Shown here piece after piece: positions 1-7,121 of a stretch of DNA of 9,357 bases. The translations under genes and the position numbers were made by a program. The notes below the pieces were generated by a model. That model saw only the letters and a list, made by a program, of their open reading frames with translations, was not told the DNA's origin and ran no database searches. Positions within the stretch are counted from its first letter, which is position 1. Every line of letters starts with the position of its first letter. The DNA lies in assembly GCA_030592625.1 (NCBI GenBank), contig JAUVIY010000084.1:1-9357 (forward strand), given 5' to 3'. Source of the stretch: Spirochaeta sp. (GTDB lineage Bacteria > Spirochaetota > Spirochaetia > DSM-2461).

Positions 1-974
1 GTCTTTTCACCGGCACCGAGTTCCCTCAGAACATTTTCAGTGACTTCAATATGTGCATCCAGTTCATGGCTGCCGGCATCCGCAACGTGCAGGATGATAT
101 CGGCCAGGACGGCTTCTTCCAGGGTGGAACGGAATGCATCAACCAGATCGTGAGGGAGCTTGCGGATAAACCCGACGGTATCGGTCATCAGAAATTCCCG
201 CCCCCCGGGCTGCTCGATACGCCGGGTTGTCGGGTCCAGTGTGGCGAAAAGCTTGTTCTCCACCAGCACTTCGGAACCGCTTATTGCGTTCAACAGCGAA
301 GATTTCCCGGTATTCGTATATCCCACCAGAGAGACTGAAGGCACCGGTCGTTCCAGGCGTTTTTTACGCCTGACATCCCGCTGTTCACGAACTTTGGACA
401 TGTCGCGCTTCAGGTGGGCAATCCTGCTCAATACCAGGCGCCGGTCTGTTTCCAACTGGGTTTCGCCTTTCCCCCGGGTACCTCTGGCACCACCCCTCTG
501 TCGGGACAGATGGGTCCAGGCTCTGGTAAGACGTGGGAGGCTGTACTGCATACGGGCCAGAGCTACCTGCAGAACCGCCTCCCGGGTGGAGGCCCGGTCG
601 GCGAATATATCCAGGATGACTTCCCGCCGATCAATCACGGCAATGTTCCATTCTTTTTCAAGATTCCGCTGTTGGCCGGGAGAAAGATCGCCGTCGAATA
701 CCACAAGGTCGGCATCAAAGTCGGTGATATTCTGCGCCACCTCCTCGATCTTGCCCTTTCCCAGCAGCCATCGGGGATGGAATGCCCGAAGGGTCACCAG
801 AATTGAGCCTACAGTGGGAATGTCCAGGGACTTCACCAGACCCTCCAGTTCCTCCAGATGGGCCTCGGCGCTTCCCGGATTTTCACCCGAATCGCGGATG
901 CCGATGAGAAAGGCCCGCTCGCACATGCGGGAATGAATGTCGCGATTTTCCAGTTCGATGAAAATGTTATCCAC
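1..974 (-). CDS. hflX: Ribosome-associated GTPase HflX (3' end outside window)
   Basis: HflX is a cytoplasmic GTPase that binds the 50S subunit and splits stalled or stress-inactivated ribosomes. The reading frame stays open from the GTG at 974 to the left edge (324 complete codons), so the C-terminus is missing. Visible are the HflX N-terminal domain (about residues 20-125), the glycine-rich family signature GGARGTRGKGETQLETDRR at 161-179, a basic coiled linker (about 180-210), the G1 P-loop GYTNTGKS at 218-225 (usually GYTNAGKS), the switch I segment FATLDPTTR at 243-251 and the G3 DTVGF at 265-269. The G4 NKxD motif would lie beyond the edge. GTG is the first possible start because an in-frame TAA lies three codons upstream. 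A GGAGG lies 15 nt upstream, rather far, and a -10 box lies only 8 nt upstream. Different in role from the sugar genes; probably a separately transcribed housekeeping neighbour. Confidence 0.95.
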   Translation of the reverse strand, partial: MDNIFIELENRDIHSRMCERAFLIGIRDSGENPGSAEAHLEELEGLVKSLDIPTVGSILVTLRAFHPRWLLGKGKIEEVAQNITDFDADLVVFDGDLSPGQQRNLEKEWNIAVIDRREVILDIFADRASTREAVLQVALARMQYSLPRLTRAWTHLSRQRGGARGTRGKGETQLETDRRLVLSRIAHLKRDMSKVREQRDVRRKKRLERPVPSVSLVGYTNTGKSSLLNAISGSEVLVENKLFATLDPTTRRIEQPGGREFLMTDTVGFIRKLPHDLVDAFRSTLEEAVLADIILHVADAGSHELDAHIEVTENVLRELGAGEK

Positions 975-982
975 GAGAAGCG

Positions 983-1011
983 ATTATAGCCTCCCCGCTG
1001 CCGGTCTACAA
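983..1011 (-). promoter_or_regulatory. Probable sigma-70-type promoter of hflX
   Basis: On the minus strand a TTGTAG -35 element (1011-1006) is followed by exactly 17 nt and a perfect TATAAT -10 box (988-983). The -10 box ends 8 nt before the GTG of hflX, so transcription would begin at or within about 2 nt of the start codon. That implies a leaderless or nearly leaderless mRNA. The GGAGG within the spacer (994-990) could only serve as a ribosome binding site on a read-through transcript from the upstream operon. Confidence 0.55.
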
Positions 1012-1018
1012 TGGCAGC
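997..1018. repeat. Inverted repeat between the operon end and hflX
   Basis: GCTGCC and GGCAGC form a perfect 6-nt inverted repeat separated by 10 nt. It covers the -35 element of the putative hflX promoter. There is no T-run behind it on the minus strand, so it is not a convincing intrinsic terminator for the sugar operon. It could be a weak hairpin or an operator, or chance. Confidence 0.25.
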
Positions 1019-1037
1019 TTCTAGGACGCTTATGCAA

Positions 1038-1961
1038 TCACCCCAATCCCATCAGTCGTTTGATATTCTGACCCATAACCAGAGAAACCTGCTCACGCTC
1101 CATCCGAATCTCTCTGAGTATTCCCAGGTGAGAATACAAGCACCATTCTCTGTAGTTCTGGAATCCCAAAGCCCTTGAGTCGGTTCCGAATATCAAACGC
1201 TCCGGACCGAATACATCCAGGGCTTTCATGAACACTTCCTTAAGGGTAATGGGGTATGGCAGATACTTCATCCATACATTGGTTCCGGATGAGTCCAGAT
1301 ACAGATTCTGTGTATGATATGCCAGGAACAGCAGTTCCTGGAAATAACCTGCACCAAAGTGAGGCACGATGATGTTCAGCTCCGGGAAATCCTTCAGTAC
1401 CGGGTGAAGCTCTATGGGATTGCAATACCGAAGGTCTGTTTCGTAATTCAGTGTAATCCCTAAATGAAACATCAAAGGGATTCCCAGGGAACGGGCCTCT
1501 TCATAAATGGGGTAGATTTTTTTATCGGACGGTAAAAACGGATAGGTTGTGGGGTAAAGCTTCAGGCCACGAAAGCCTTGCTCTGTGACTCGCCTTCTCA
1601 GTATCCCTGGAGAATCTTTATCAAAAGGATCGACCGTAGTGAAGAGATGAAAACGTCCATCTCCGGCATTCCGGAATTCCGTCAGGGTCTCCTCTTCGGG
1701 TCTTATTGCCAGGAAAACACCGGCATCAATACCGTATGTGTCAAAACGTTCCAACCAGGTTTTCGCCAGTTGGGGTATTTCATCGATGGAGTCTTCATCC
1801 AAAAGCGGAGGATCGTATTTTTTCTTAAACCATTCCTGCCACTGATTCCATGCACTGCAATAACGTTCATCCCGTCCATCGAGCTGCTGCTTCTCCAAGG
1901 CGGCCAGTTCTCTCGTGAATGCATGGACATGACCATCGATGATTTCAATTTCTCCAATCAT
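1038..1961 (-). CDS. TIM-barrel metal-dependent hydrolase, amidohydrolase_2 family (second paralogue)
   Basis: A cytoplasmic 307-residue enzyme of the amidohydrolase_2 / COG2159 type. The family includes metal-dependent hydrolases of lactones and amides as well as decarboxylases, so the reaction is not fixed by family. The expected metal and catalytic positions are present: HxH at H11 and H13 at the end of strand 1, K134 in GLKLYP, H166 in FHLG, H201 in PHFGAGY, and D261 in FGTDS. Another conserved block is LDSSG at about 222-226. I chose the ATG at 1961 because a GAGG sits 6 nt upstream; a GTG at 1973 would add four residues but has no clear ribosome binding site. The start overlaps the end of the mutase gene by 17 nt, so the two are probably translationally coupled. 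It is paralogous to the amidohydrolase at 4168-5097, sharing the PHFGAGY, DSSG and GPER blocks, but has a different N-terminal half. Last gene of the putative operon. Confidence 0.87.
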   Translation of the reverse strand: MIGEIEIIDGHVHAFTRELAALEKQQLDGRDERYCSAWNQWQEWFKKKYDPPLLDEDSIDEIPQLAKTWLERFDTYGIDAGVFLAIRPEEETLTEFRNAGDGRFHLFTTVDPFDKDSPGILRRRVTEQGFRGLKLYPTTYPFLPSDKKIYPIYEEARSLGIPLMFHLGITLNYETDLRYCNPIELHPVLKDFPELNIIVPHFGAGYFQELLFLAYHTQNLYLDSSGTNVWMKYLPYPITLKEVFMKALDVFGPERLIFGTDSRALGFQNYREWCLYSHLGILREIRMEREQVSLVMGQNIKRLMGLG

Positions 1962-4116
1962 TTGTTTCCTCACTTATATATCGTTCGATATGATTATCTT
2001 CGATTCTGACAAGTCCCTGTTTGCGCATGCCGTACAGGAATGCCATATAAAGATCCTCCCGAATCGGTAAACCGTCAGAATCAATTTTTTCCCGGAATTC
2101 ATCCAATGAAACAGATTCCTGTTTATCCAGAAAATCCATCAACTGCCCTTCCCATACAGCTTCGGGAATATCTGCATCCTTCATGTTTTTCATCATGAAA
2201 GCGAAAAGAGTGTTCGACACTGCCGCCATCGCAGAATGCAGATCTTTACTGCATCGTATATAAATACCGGATTTGTTCTCCGTTCCTGAATTCCTGACGA
2301 AAATGATTCCGGTTCCGCCTGAATTATCACCTTGAACCCGGTAGCAAAGCACTTGGGAGTCGTCGGAGAAGCTCAATAACTCAGCCCTGAGACCCTTTTT
2401 AATAATCCTTTCCGCTTCTTTCCAGATTACCGATCCGGGAAAAAAGAGGGATTTTTTTACGAAATACACATACTGACTCCGGGATATTCCCCGGGGATAA
2501 GGGTTGACAATAATCCGGGAATCCGGTTTTGCATTGGTTATGGCTCCCAGGGCCATAAGTGCACCGAGCAGACCATTCCCGGTATAGACAGCCTGTTCCT
2601 TGCCGCCCGGCGTGTAAACCCGATGGTGAATAAGGAGATGCCCGGATTCCTCCCAACCGATAATCGGCTTCATACCCCGCCGGGCACTCAATAACCTGCG
2701 GTCACCGACCGACGTTATACAGGACTTCAATAAGAAATCTTTTTCTACTGCCATTGAAACCATTATGTCGCTTTCAATTGTATGCGAGAAAAACTCACCG
2801 GGATTTCTCTTACCGGCTCCGGTTAAACCCTGCAGTATCCACCAGGCTTCCCTATCACCGTTGAGGATGTGCACCTGGTCCGTATCCTTCATGTAATAGA
2901 GAAGATAGCCACGATCACCATCACCGTCGTTCACCAACCCGTACACAGCCTGACTCACGATCCCGGTTGATGCCTCCTGTTCACGTCCAATCCGGAAAAC
3001 TTCCCGAACCACCGGTAAATTCGCCACATCCCCGGTATCATTCGCGCTGATGAACTCCTTGCCCTCCAGTTCCGCAACACCGCCGCCGCGGTTGATGTTA
3101 TCTCCCCGGGGAAGGCAATTGACAGTATGAAGGTTGCATCCGGTTTGACGGATTAAAGCCGGACCCATCATGCTGAAGGCGCCGTTGGCTCCGTCGTAAA
3201 CGATATAACAGTTCCGGGGCACACCGATTTCATCCAAAGCGGATATCATGACATTCAGAAAGAATTCAACCGGATCTTTCACATCTCCGAATAAAACCAG
3301 AGGTTCCGGACGAACTGAATCCCGGGATTTATCAGAAATCCCGACCGATTCCTCAAGGGCCAGCTGCAAGGCCAGTGCACTGACGGCAAACTCCCCTGCA
3401 GGACCTTCTTCCGATAGCTTCGAAGTTCCGCAAAAAAGTTTCAGACCGTTTTGTGACGCTGGATTATGACTTGCCGTAACCACTCCGAATAGAGAACTTC
3501 CCACTCCGGCAGCCAGAACCGGCACCCCGGGGGTAGGAAACATCCCCAGAGAAAAAACCTTAAGACCCGTTTCTGAAAAACCCGTAGAAGCCCCTTGCAG
3601 ACATTCTTCTCCTCCCCTCCTGCTGTCATGAGCCAGCAATACCGGGGATGAGATTTCCGTTATTCCATGCTCCAGGGCCAATACAGCCAGTGCCCGGGAG
3701 ACCAGTGCAAACAGCTTCGCTGTGACAACGCGGTTTCTTATAAACATCTCAATTGCTTCCAGGCCGGTGCATCCACAATCCCGGAAATCACCCCGGATTC
3801 CATCAGTCCCTTGAAACCTGATCCGACTCAGAAGACAGTACTGTCTCAGTCGTTCTGAAGATGCTTCACCGGGAAGTGCAAGCAGAGTGTTCAAGCGATC
3901 GATGTCAATAATCACCGGCCTGGGGATATCCGCTTTATTCAGGATGTTCAGGATCTGATGATATTCCGTTAAATCCAGGTTTCCCGAGGCGAGTTTCACT
4001 CTCAGTTCAACATCATCAGACTGATGAGAATTCAGGATGATAAAAGAACCGGGGAGGAAGCAGAGTATGCCTCTCTCAAATAAAAGTTTCTCCAGTTTAT
4101 CCAGGCTGCTTATCAT
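1945..4116 (-). CDS. Alpha-D-phosphohexomutase (phosphogluco/phosphomannomutase family) with N- and C-terminal extensions
   Basis: Enzymes of this family move phosphate between C1 and C6 of a hexose through a phosphoserine. All four signatures are seen: GTDGIRG at 103-109, the phosphoserine loop TASHNPASQNG at 214-224 (S216), the metal loop DGDGDR at 397-402, the sugar-binding loop EESGH at 489-493, and a phosphate-binding loop RNSGTENKSG at 608-617. The catalytic machinery therefore looks intact. At 723 residues it is far longer than the usual 450-580. About 100 residues precede the GTDGIRG block, where a normal enzyme has only a few, and about 75 residues follow the phosphate loop (650-720), reading like a winged-helix fold. 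I do not recognise the N-terminal part. The ATG at 4116 directly follows an in-frame TGA, so it is the first possible start; only a weak GGA precedes it by 8 nt. The 3' end overlaps the next gene. Substrate (glucose, mannose or glucosamine phosphate) is undetermined. Confidence 0.88.
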   Translation of the reverse strand: MISSLDKLEKLLFERGILCFLPGSFIILNSHQSDDVELRVKLASGNLDLTEYHQILNILNKADIPRPVIIDIDRLNTLLALPGEASSERLRQYCLLSRIRFQGTDGIRGDFRDCGCTGLEAIEMFIRNRVVTAKLFALVSRALAVLALEHGITEISSPVLLAHDSRRGGEECLQGASTGFSETGLKVFSLGMFPTPGVPVLAAGVGSSLFGVVTASHNPASQNGLKLFCGTSKLSEEGPAGEFAVSALALQLALEESVGISDKSRDSVRPEPLVLFGDVKDPVEFFLNVMISALDEIGVPRNCYIVYDGANGAFSMMGPALIRQTGCNLHTVNCLPRGDNINRGGGVAELEGKEFISANDTGDVANLPVVREVFRIGREQEASTGIVSQAVYGLVNDGDGDRGYLLYYMKDTDQVHILNGDREAWWILQGLTGAGKRNPGEFFSHTIESDIMVSMAVEKDFLLKSCITSVGDRRLLSARRGMKPIIGWEESGHLLIHHRVYTPGGKEQAVYTGNGLLGALMALGAITNAKPDSRIIVNPYPRGISRSQYVYFVKKSLFFPGSVIWKEAERIIKKGLRAELLSFSDDSQVLCYRVQGDNSGGTGIIFVRNSGTENKSGIYIRCSKDLHSAMAAVSNTLFAFMMKNMKDADIPEAVWEGQLMDFLDKQESVSLDEFREKIDSDGLPIREDLYMAFLYGMRKQGLVRIEDNHIERYISEETNDWRN
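1968..1971 (-). promoter_or_regulatory. Ribosome binding site deciding the start of the second amidohydrolase
   Basis: GAGG with 6 nt to the ATG at 1961, lying inside the 3' end of the mutase coding region. It overlaps the codons just after the alternative GTG at 1973, so the two starts are mutually exclusive and the ATG is favoured. Confidence 0.6.
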
Positions 4117-4171
4117 TCAGAATATCCAGGCTGATGATATCTTTGAGCCTTGTCGCTTCCTTGTAAATCAT
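4097..4171 (-). other. Possible 24-codon coupling ORF between amidohydrolase and mutase
   Basis: An ATG at 4171 overlaps the TGA of the upstream amidohydrolase as ATGA and opens 24 codons ending in TAA at 4099-4097, about 19 nt inside the mutase gene in another frame. It begins MIYKEATRLK. It could carry ribosomes across the 51-nt gap to the poorly equipped mutase start, or it could be the former 5' end of the mutase gene, put out of frame by the adjacent repeat. It may also be chance; there is no good ribosome binding site. Confidence 0.25.
4098..4133 (-). repeat. Imperfect tandem repeat with 25-nt period at the mutase start
   Basis: The 11-mer CAGCCTGGATA occurs twice on the minus strand (4133-4123 and 4108-4098), and the CTG two bases after each copy also matches. 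The period of 25 nt is not a multiple of three. The mutase ATG at 4116 lies between the two copies. Both copies encode a similar peptide, SLDxL, each in its own reading frame. Confidence 0.5.
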
Positions 4172-5097
4172 TCCACTTTTAAAAGTGCCGCGCTGTTCTT
4201 ATAGAGAATCTTCTCGATGTCCCTTTCGGGGAAACCCAGAAAACGCATGATTTTATGCTGTTCTTCCAAATAGGTATAGGAATATCCTCTGGGGAAGCTG
4301 CTGGAATCCGAGGCGAAAAGAATACGCTCCGGTCCAATAGTCTGATAAAATTTCCGGAAAAGATCCGTCAGAGTCAGGTCGTAGGCCATCCACCTCACCC
4401 ACTGGTTGGAACCCGACGAATCAACAAAAACGTTGGGACGGGTCCAGCACAGATGCAGTAATTCAGTAGGATATCCCGCACCAAAATGTGGCACGATAAA
4501 ATTGACTGTGGGAAAATCAAGGGCAATCTGCTCCAGGATCATGGGCGATATGTTGACTCCGGTCGGTACTCCTCCACCGGCTCCCAGGATGCCGAAGTGA
4601 CTGAGCACCGGAATATCATAAGCCTTACAAACCTCCCAGAGTGGATAAAGCGATTTATCGTTCAAGGGAATGTTAAAAGCCGGTGCCAGGAGCTTGTATC
4701 CCTTCATCCCATATTCAGTAATGGCCTTCTCCAGCTTTTCAGCAGCATTTTCCTCGAAAGGATAGACATGGGCAAAGCCGATGAAGCGATCGGGATGTCT
4801 GGAGATGATTTTCGATAGACGTTCATCCCCGCCACCGGAGACAAACACCACTTTTTCAATCCCTTTTTCATTAATATCCTGAAACCATCTCTCGGCGGCT
4901 ACCTCGTCACTTTGGAACTCCACGTTTCCGGATTCGAAGTTGAAGGCCTTTCGCCAGACTTCCTGTGGATTCTGAATCCCCTTTAGATCGAAGGACACCC
5001 TCTTATTCAGTGAGTATCCGGGAAACCAGCTCTCCAATCCCCCTCCGGCGACGGGAAAGTGATTGTGTACATCGAGTACCTTAACACCTTGAATCAT
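4168..5097 (-). CDS. TIM-barrel metal-dependent hydrolase, amidohydrolase_2 family (first paralogue)
   Basis: A cytoplasmic 309-residue enzyme of the amidohydrolase_2 / COG2159 type. Metal and catalytic positions are all visible: HNH at 11-13, K135 in KGYKLL, H167 in LSHFG, H204 in PHFGAGY, and D264 in FASDSS, with VDSSGSNQW at about 225-233. No signal peptide is seen. The ATG at 5097 overlaps the TGA of the GH57-like gene as ATGA, with GAGG 7 nt upstream, which fixes the start and argues for translational coupling. It shares the block order of the 1038-1961 paralogue but carries a longer glycine-rich loop after strand 5 (about 170-180) and a distinct 20-60 region, so the two probably act on different substrates. 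Relatives include sugar lactonases and decarboxylases; in a sugar operon a lactonase-like role is a reasonable guess only. Confidence 0.88.
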   Translation of the reverse strand: MIQGVKVLDVHNHFPVAGGGLESWFPGYSLNKRVSFDLKGIQNPQEVWRKAFNFESGNVEFQSDEVAAERWFQDINEKGIEKVVFVSGGGDERLSKIISRHPDRFIGFAHVYPFEENAAEKLEKAITEYGMKGYKLLAPAFNIPLNDKSLYPLWEVCKAYDIPVLSHFGILGAGGGVPTGVNISPMILEQIALDFPTVNFIVPHFGAGYPTELLHLCWTRPNVFVDSSGSNQWVRWMAYDLTLTDLFRKFYQTIGPERILFASDSSSFPRGYSYTYLEEQHKIMRFLGFPERDIEKILYKNSAALLKVE

Positions 5098-6233
5098 CCC
5101 CTAACCTCCATTTCTTCCAACATGGCTAAAGCTTCATCCAGATTGTCTGAGATAAACTGTCTGCGGCTTGGAGCAACTGAATGCTCACCGGGGTTCCATT
5201 CAGAGAACCAATATCCGATACGCCCGTCGGAATTATGGGATTCGAGAAGGTGATCCCAAATTTTTCGCAGCTGCGGTGTCTCCACACCCTGCTCTGAGAG
5301 GAAAACAAGCTTGTCCCTGACAGCAACGGTTTTCTCCCAGATCGGTCTGGCTTCTCCTTCGGTAAATGTTTCAACTTTGGTATTCCCGAGGTAATCATTA
5401 AGCTGTATCTCTCGTTGGGGAGGATTGTTCTCGATGAAATCCCCGATGGAGGAGAACCGTACTTCGTCCAAAGCTGCCAGTTTCTCAAGGAATTCAGAGA
5501 AAACTCTTTCAGTTTCGGTAAAACCGCTGTTGAACTCATCAATGAAAATAGTTTCCGCATCCCTTTTAAAGAGGAGGAGGCTGTCCGGATGCTGCCTGGC
5601 GAAAACCTTCACGCCTTCAATCACCTGATCCACAGGATTCTGCCCCTTCATCATGAGCTTCAGGAACCTGGGGGGATTTTCCGGCAGCTGATAGGCTGCG
5701 GGTATGGAGATGATTTTTCTCCTGTCATCCACTACCGCGGTAAACGGAAAATAGAGTAACTCCTCGGGAATCTCCGGAACCGCGGCCTTACGAACCTGGC
5801 TGGCCAGAGATATCACCCATTTTATCCCGTGATTAACCAGAACCTGGGCCATTTCCCGGCTGTATGCGAATTCCGGAGGTAAAAAACCATCCGGGCGTAT
5901 TCCATAGACATCCTCGTCAATAACCAGTCCTCTTTCCAGCTGCTTTTCAAACTCAATCGGTTTTAACAGCTGAGGAATGGGATGGGAGTAGGTATAGGTG
6001 CCCAAATGAAAATGCATCCCGATATTCTCTTTAATTTTATCAACCGTGTCGGGGGTATTTTTCTGCATCAAGCGTGTTGAATAACCGGAGATGAAGAAAT
6101 CCGCTTGAGTATTATTTTTTATCAGCAGGTCTATCAGAGGATCATATCCGCGACGGACAATCTGTTTCTCATCGCCCACCTCAATTTCACATCGTTGAAT
6201 ATTGAAGTTGAAAGCAAACGCGAGATTAATCAT
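5094..6233 (-). CDS. Divergent GH57-family glycoside hydrolase-like protein
   Basis: A 379-residue protein with the GH57 (glycoside hydrolase/deacetylase superfamily) block order. Motif 2 is seen as GTYTYSHPIPQLL at 78-90. Motif 3, carrying the nucleophile, is GFLPPEFAY at 116-124, with E121 as candidate nucleophile followed by the typical NHGIKWVI stretch. A likely motif 4 is RDAE at 224-227, with D225 as candidate acid/base, and a possible last motif is SDGRIGYWFSEW at 335-346. Motif 1, normally of the FHxHQP kind, reads FNFNIQ at 8-13, so the His residues are replaced by Asn. GH57 enzymes cleave or transfer alpha-glucosidic linkages; activity here is uncertain because of the motif 1 change. 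No signal peptide, so it should act in the cytoplasm on imported sugars. The ATG at 6233 has AGGAG 6 nt upstream. It follows the permease gene by 21 nt and overlaps the next gene by 4 nt. A NodB-like deacetylase is an alternative but fits less well. Confidence 0.72.
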   Translation of the reverse strand: MINLAFAFNFNIQRCEIEVGDEKQIVRRGYDPLIDLLIKNNTQADFFISGYSTRLMQKNTPDTVDKIKENIGMHFHLGTYTYSHPIPQLLKPIEFEKQLERGLVIDEDVYGIRPDGFLPPEFAYSREMAQVLVNHGIKWVISLASQVRKAAVPEIPEELLYFPFTAVVDDRRKIISIPAAYQLPENPPRFLKLMMKGQNPVDQVIEGVKVFARQHPDSLLLFKRDAETIFIDEFNSGFTETERVFSEFLEKLAALDEVRFSSIGDFIENNPPQREIQLNDYLGNTKVETFTEGEARPIWEKTVAVRDKLVFLSEQGVETPQLRKIWDHLLESHNSDGRIGYWFSEWNPGEHSVAPSRRQFISDNLDEALAMLEEMEVRG

Positions 6234-6254
6234 GTAGTACTCCTATCCGGTTGG

Positions 6255-7121
6255 TTAACCCTTGATGCCGGACATGGTTATACCCTGAACAAAATACTTC
6301 TGGGCAAAGGCATAAATGACACCAAGGGGCAGAAGAGTGACAACCGCCCCGGCCATTTTCAAATTCTCATTTACATCGTATTGCCGGGAAAAACTGGCCA
6401 GTCCAATGGTCAGGGTCATCAATCTCTGAGAATTGATGTAAAGAATGGGTCTCAGAAGATCATTCCAGCTGGTCATTACAGAAAAGATGAACAAGGTTGC
6501 CAGAGCAGGTCCTGCCAGGGGAAGGAAAATCCTGCCGAATATGCCGAACATACTGCATCCATCTATCCTGGCTGAGTCTTCCAGGTCCTTTGGTATCGTC
6601 ATGAAAAACTGTCTCATCAGAAAGACACCGAATGCGCCCGACAGCCAGAATGGAATAATGAGGGCCAGCTGAAGCGGACTGTCTATCCATCCTGTTTTCA
6701 TCATGATGAGAAATTCGGGAATGATGAGAACCTGCATGGGAATCATCATGGTTGCCAGAATGATGCTGAAAAGGATGCCTTTCCCGGGGAAACTCATTCT
6801 GGCAAAAGTGAAACCCGCCAGGGAACTCGTGAATAATCGACCGAAAGCAGCCATTAAGGCAATGTAAACGCTGTTACGCATGTATCTGATGAAATGGTTT
6901 TCAATGAGGATTTCCCTGAAATTTGACCAATAGAACACCTTTGGAATCAATCGCGGCGGTACCTCGGTCATAACTCCACTTCCCTTCAGGGAGGTAGCGA
7001 TCATCCAAATAAAAGGCACCAGCATGACGATGGATATGGTGATCAGAACGATATAGAGAACCGAGTTGTTCAGAATCCTCGAGATTGTCTTCTTTCTCCG
7101 GTATCTGTTCGCTTCGGACAT
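6255..7121 (-). CDS. Carbohydrate ABC transporter permease, MalG type
   Basis: Inner-membrane subunit of a CUT1-type sugar importer. The 288-residue protein has a basic cytoplasmic N-terminus (about 1-18), a first membrane helix at about 19-42, and roughly six hydrophobic segments in total. The cytoplasmic EAA loop that docks on the ATPase reads EDSARIDG followed by the conserved LP at 181-201. I chose the ATG at 7121, which overlaps the stop of the preceding permease by one base (TGATG); a GTG at 7136 would add five residues. The TGATG junction suggests equal, coupled synthesis of both permeases. The closing residues (YFVQGITMSGIKG) are typical for MalG-like proteins. Substrate cannot be told from the sequence. 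Confidence 0.93.
   Translation of the reverse strand: MSEANRYRRKKTISRILNNSVLYIVLITISIVMLVPFIWMIATSLKGSGVMTEVPPRLIPKVFYWSNFREILIENHFIRYMRNSVYIALMAAFGRLFTSSLAGFTFARMSFPGKGILFSIILATMMIPMQVLIIPEFLIMMKTGWIDSPLQLALIIPFWLSGAFGVFLMRQFFMTIPKDLEDSARIDGCSMFGIFGRIFLPLAGPALATLFIFSVMTSWNDLLRPILYINSQRLMTLTIGLASFSRQYDVNENLKMAGAVVTLLPLGVIYAFAQKYFVQGITMSGIKG

Noticed and set aside
160..936. Long plus-strand open frame of 258 codons, rich in Arg and Ser
   Set aside because: It is antisense to hflX, whose minus-strand translation carries clear GTPase and HflX motifs across the whole stretch. The plus-strand product has low-complexity composition and no recognisable domain.
975..1037. Intrinsic terminator at the end of the sugar operon
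   Set aside because: No GC-rich hairpin followed by a T-run is present on the minus strand; the only inverted repeat is short and followed by GGGGAGG. The operon may read through into hflX.
1578..2009. Plus-strand open frame of 143 codons across the mutase/amidohydrolase junction
   Set aside because: It overlaps two well-supported minus-strand genes, including the HxH motif of the amidohydrolase, and shows no family features.
5415..5759. Plus-strand open frames inside the GH57-like gene
   Set aside because: They are shadows of the minus-strand gene, which has conserved family motifs and a good ribosome binding site.
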